This document shows, piece after piece, positions 22,937 to 25,430 of a stretch of 25,430 bases of DNA. The notes under the pieces were generated by a model that made no database searches, was not told the origin of the DNA, and saw nothing but the letters and a program-made list of their open reading frames with translations. Location of the stretch: positions 1-25,430 of the forward strand of contig CALAEY010000124.1 of the NCBI GenBank assembly GCA_937891085.1, written 5' to 3'. Positions within the stretch are counted from its first letter, which is position 1. Each line of letters opens with the position of its first letter. A program made the position numbers and the translations under genes. This DNA comes from an uncultured Prevotellaceae bacterium. Its GTDB lineage: Bacteria > Bacteroidota > Bacteroidia > Bacteroidales > Bacteroidaceae.

Positions 22937-24346
22937 ATGCTAAAAATGTATTTCAGACAACAAATTAAGGAAATTTTTCCTTATAAACCAACACTTGAGC
23001 AAGAAAAAACTTTAAATAGTTTGTCAGATTTCTATTTAGAGGCTCAGGAGAGGGGGGCTTTGGTCCTGAAGGGCTATGCCGGAACGGGTAAGACAACGCT
23101 GATGAGTGCCTTTGTGCAGACACTGGTCAAGCTGAAGCAGAAGGTGGTGCTCCTGGCTCCAACGGGCAGGGCAGCGAAGGTGTTCTCGCAGTATGCGGGC
23201 ATGCCTGCTTATACCATTCACAAGAAGATCTATCGGGAGCAGTCGTTCTCTGGCGAAGGGGGCCACTTCACGCTGAACGACAATCTGCATAAGCACACCT
23301 TATTTATAATAGATGAGGCGTCAATGATAGCCAATGAGGGCTTGGCGGGTGCCACGTTTGGTACGGGTTGCTTGCTCGACGACCTGATAATGTATGTCTA
23401 TGCGGGGGAGGGGTGCCGCCTTATCTTGATGGGTGATACGGCACAGCTGCCTCCTGTGGGCGAGGAAGGCAGTCCGGCACTCGATGTGGAGAACCTCCGT
23501 GGCTATGGCTTGCAGGTCAGGGAGGTAGAGCTCACGGAGGTAGTGCGTCAAGAGCAGGCATCGGGCATCCTCTGGAACGCCACACGTCTGCGCGAGGCCA
23601 TCACGCAGGAGGCCTTTGAGGTGCTTCCTAAGTTCCGACTGTCTGGCTTCACGGATGTGAAGCGCATTCCAGGCGATGAACTGATCGATGCGCTGTCTGA
23701 TTGCTACGACCGTGACGGCATGGATCAGACCATCGTCATCTGCCGTTCCAACAAGCGGGCCAATATCTATAATAACGGTATCAGAGGGCGCATCCTCTGG
23801 CGTGAGGAGGAGCTGGAGAGCGGTGACATGGTCATGGTGACGAAGAACAACTATTTCTGGGCGGAGAAAGAACAGTCGATGGACTTCATCGCCAATGGAG
23901 AAATGGCCAGAGTGATGCGCGTGAGGGGCGGACGTGAGCTTTATGGCTTTCGCTTCGTGGAGGTGACGCTGGCGTTCCCCGATTACGATGATCTGGAGGT
24001 GGATGCCAACTTGCTGCTGGATACTTTGCGGAGCGAGGTGCCTTCCTTGTCGAAAGCCGACAACGAGAAACTCTTCAATGCCGTGATGGAGGACTATGCC
24101 GATGTTTCCCTGAAGCGTGATCGCCTCAAGAAACTGAAGTCGGATCCTTACTTCAACGCCCTGCAGGTGAAGTATGCCTATGCCGTGACGTGCCACAAGG
24201 CGCAAGGCGGTCAGTGGAAGAACGTCTTCCTGGATCAAGCCTATATGGAGCCCGATTACCTCACACCCGATTATTTCCGTTGGCTCTATACAGCTGTCAC
24301 TCGTGCCACTGGTACACTCTATCTGGTGAATTATCCCACAGAATAG
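22937..24346 (+). CDS. ATP-dependent RecD-like DNA helicase (SF1B type)
   Basis: A 469-aa superfamily 1 helicase. Motif I (GYAGTGKTT) is at 46-54, motif Ia (LLAPTGRAAKVF) at 72-83, motif II (IIDEAS) at 124-129 and motif III (MGDTAQLPPVG) near 165. VVRQE is near 200. The UvrD_C_2-type end has YAVTCHKAQGGQWKNVF and LYTAVTRAT. It lacks the long N-terminal domain of RecD2, so it is the short Bacteroidota form. It acts in DNA repair or recombination in the cytoplasm. It is divergent from the 224-aa/DUF3822/rsmD operon. ATG 22937 and ATG 22946 are both possible starts. Confidence 0.93.
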   Translation: MLKMYFRQQIKEIFPYKPTLEQEKTLNSLSDFYLEAQERGALVLKGYAGTGKTTLMSAFVQTLVKLKQKVVLLAPTGRAAKVFSQYAGMPAYTIHKKIYREQSFSGEGGHFTLNDNLHKHTLFIIDEASMIANEGLAGATFGTGCLLDDLIMYVYAGEGCRLILMGDTAQLPPVGEEGSPALDVENLRGYGLQVREVELTEVVRQEQASGILWNATRLREAITQEAFEVLPKFRLSGFTDVKRIPGDELIDALSDCYDRDGMDQTIVICRSNKRANIYNNGIRGRILWREEELESGDMVMVTKNNYFWAEKEQSMDFIANGEMARVMRVRGGRELYGFRFVEVTLAFPDYDDLEVDANLLLDTLRSEVPSLSKADNEKLFNAVMEDYADVSLKRDRLKKLKSDPYFNALQVKYAYAVTCHKAQGGQWKNVFLDQAYMEPDYLTPDYFRWLYTAVTRATGTLYLVNYPTE

Positions 24347-24357
24347 GAATAATAAGT

Positions 24358-24382
24358 GAAGTGGGGGAAATCCCCCCACTTC
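24358..24382. terminator. Hairpin between convergent helicase and P5-like genes
   Basis: GAAGTGGGGG (24358-24367) and CCCCCACTTC (24373-24382) are perfect 10-bp complements with a 5-base loop. Only weak T-runs follow on either strand, but the position between two converging stops (24346 and 24389) fits a bidirectional terminator. Confidence 0.65.
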
Positions 24383-24388
24383 TAATAA

Positions 24389-24850
24389 TCAGAAAGCCAT
24401 AGCGAAACCTTCATTTATTGCATCAATTAATTCTGGATAGTGCTCCATAATGTGCGGACCGCATTCAATGCGAGTCATGGCAGTGACAAGTTGCTTCCAC
24501 AGATTGCGGTCAATGCACGGATGGCGCAGGTGTTCATCTGGAGATATATTTACCAGTTTACATACATAAGAGATGTAATGATTGGTGGCATTTTCAGAGG
24601 GCGGTGCCCATTTGCCGACGACTTGCTTCACTGTGCGCAGTCCATACTTCTCATAGTATGTCGCAAGTGTACGGAAAGCTGCCCGATAGCCTAACGCATG
24701 GCTGTAGAACTGCACAAAGTCTGGGTCGGTCTGCTCTGGTTTCATCCCCAGCCACTTGTTGGCTGGGTTGTGACGAATGTTCAGAGGGTTACGGTTACGC
24801 AAGCCACGAGGCATTGGAATCTGTTCGAAGTTCATTTTATCAGTTTTCAT
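24389..24850 (-). CDS. Phage-type structural protein P5/lysozyme-like protein
   Basis: A 153-aa protein without a signal peptide. PRGLRNRNPLNIRHNPANKWLGM near the N-terminus is the RGLRN-NP-NIR signature of proteins annotated in Bacteroidota as structural protein P5 and in phages as virion or muralytic proteins. The middle (YRAAFRTLATYYEKYGLRTVKQVVGKWAPP.EN.T..YI.YV) resembles the lysozyme/transglycosylase-like fold of these phage proteins. No other phage genes are nearby, so it is an isolated relic or a domesticated cell-wall protein. The enzyme activity is unproven. Confidence 0.75.
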   Translation of the reverse strand: MKTDKMNFEQIPMPRGLRNRNPLNIRHNPANKWLGMKPEQTDPDFVQFYSHALGYRAAFRTLATYYEKYGLRTVKQVVGKWAPPSENATNHYISYVCKLVNISPDEHLRHPCIDRNLWKQLVTAMTRIECGPHIMEHYPELIDAINEGFAMAF

Positions 24851-25027
24851 AATAGTTCTTGTTTTGATTATTAAATGGTGTTAACTAGTTCCAATAGCCT
24901 GGCCAGGTCTTGAAACTGAGCGCAAGTTAGGCATGATTCTATAGGGGCTGAAATAATTCAAACAGATTACAACGGCATTCTTCTAATCTCTAAATATTTC
25001 CAATGGATTCTAAAGGCTTCCAACGAA

Positions 25028-25067
25028 AAAGGCCGTCATACAGGGCACTTCCTGTATGACGGCCTTT
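25028..25067 (-). terminator. Strong terminator of the 25094-25327 gene
   Basis: A perfect 17-bp stem (25028-25044 with 25051-25067) with a 6-base loop, followed on the minus strand by TTTTTC. It lies 26 bp after the stop codon of the leftward gene. The 24851-25027 stretch before it holds no gene that I can see, only a CCTGGCCAGG palindrome at 24898-24907. Confidence 0.85.
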
Positions 25068-25093
25068 CTGGCTGCAGCGCTTATTGCTACCTA

Positions 25094-25327
25094 TTATCTG
25101 GCATTTTCAAGTGGCTTCAAGATTTCCACATACCTACTTATATAAGGTTCCACTCGCGCATACTGCTTATAGCTATCGAACGGAACATCCTTCGTAGGTT
25201 CTTTAGGATTAGACATACTTGAGAGTATCTTTTTGGCTTCAGGACATATTTCTTCTACCATACTGGCAAAATGTTTCCTACTGAGTTTTCTGTTAATGAT
25301 GTTCAAGCCCTTGCAAACATACATCAC
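25094..25327 (-). CDS. Small hypothetical protein, start uncertain
   Basis: A frame of 77 aa from GTG 25327 (ATG follows directly), helical and Lys/Glu-rich (FASMVEEICPEAKKILSSM). The frame stays open upstream to a TAA at 25379-25381 and reads KICIYINTDGEKWEWDIV, which looks like coding sequence, yet that part has no ATG. So either translation starts at an unusual codon, or the gene is the 3' part of a longer, interrupted gene. A strong terminator follows, which supports a transcribed unit. I do not recognise the family. Confidence 0.5.
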   Translation of the reverse strand: MMYVCKGLNIINRKLSRKHFASMVEEICPEAKKILSSMSNPKEPTKDVPFDSYKQYARVEPYISRYVEILKPLENAR

Positions 25328-25378
25328 TATATCCCACTCCCATTTTTCGCCGTCAGTATTGATGTAGATACATATTTT

Positions 25379-25430
25379 TTAATGATTATCCGCAACCAGC
25401 CGATAGGTTTCTATTGTAGATTCGATGCCC
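25379..25430 (-). CDS. 3' end of a gene entering from the right edge
   Basis: The minus strand encodes GIESTIETYRLVADNH and a TAA stop, in the same frame as the 25094-25327 gene. It is either the end of an upstream operon gene or the 5' part of one gene broken by this stop. Too short to identify. Confidence 0.35.
   Translation of the reverse strand, partial: GIESTIETYRLVADNH

Noticed and set aside
23321..24379. A 352-codon minus-strand open frame opposite the helicase
   Set aside because: It is the antisense shadow of a GC-rich gene whose helicase motifs are complete; the shadow product shows no recognisable family features.

Overview
The window reads as chromosomal DNA of a Bacteroidota bacterium, most likely a gut or oral Bacteroidales (Prevotella-like). 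Promoters fit the Bacteroidota pattern TTTG-N19-21-TAnnTTTG, for example before the acyl-CoA ligase, tRNA-Pro and the metallo-hydrolase gene. Shine-Dalgarno sites are nearly absent. Family content also fits: DUF3822 next to rsmD, a CarboxypepD_reg-type outer membrane barrel protein and Tat-type Gfo/Idh/MocA proteins. The assignment rests on sequence style and family memory, not on a search.

Layout. Bases 1-540 hold no convincing gene but carry nested inverted repeats and a leftward promoter-like site. Bases 543-2103 hold an orphan AbiEi-like/DUF6922-like small protein and a convergent AAA ATPase with repeats around its start of transcription. Bases 2401-7291 hold an exported metallo-beta-lactamase-fold protein, an ECF sigma factor with a coiled-coil membrane protein as possible anti-sigma partner, and a large membrane-spanning regulator. 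Bases 7555-11647 are an operon of three Tat-signal proteins: two paralogous Gfo/Idh/MocA oxidoreductases and a lipoprotein sugar isomerase/epimerase-type TIM barrel. It ends in a strong terminator. Bases 11723-15330 hold housekeeping genes: an acyl-CoA ligase, tRNA-Pro(GGG), aroB and a small membrane protein. Bases 15412-20875 are envelope genes: an outer membrane barrel protein, cardiolipin synthase and an alpha/beta-hydrolase lipoprotein. Bases 20821-24346 hold a leftward operon (224-aa anchored protein, DUF3822, rsmD) and a RecD-like helicase. The right end carries a phage-type P5/lysozyme-like protein and small hypothetical or broken frames.

The most interesting unit is 4688-11647. The regulator has a signal peptide, a periplasmic PLC-like barrel that seems to lack its catalytic histidines, a LamG-like domain, one membrane helix, then a cytoplasmic winged helix with a BTAD-like domain. 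It sits directly upstream, on the same strand, of the exported oxidoreductase operon. I infer a one-protein transmembrane sensor that switches on periplasmic oxidation-based processing of a glycoside or sugar. From memory, similar oxidoreductase/isomerase clusters in Bacteroides (around BT2156-BT2160 of B. thetaiotaomicron) act through 3-keto-glycosides, so the chemistry may be known. The sensor architecture and its ligand are the open part.
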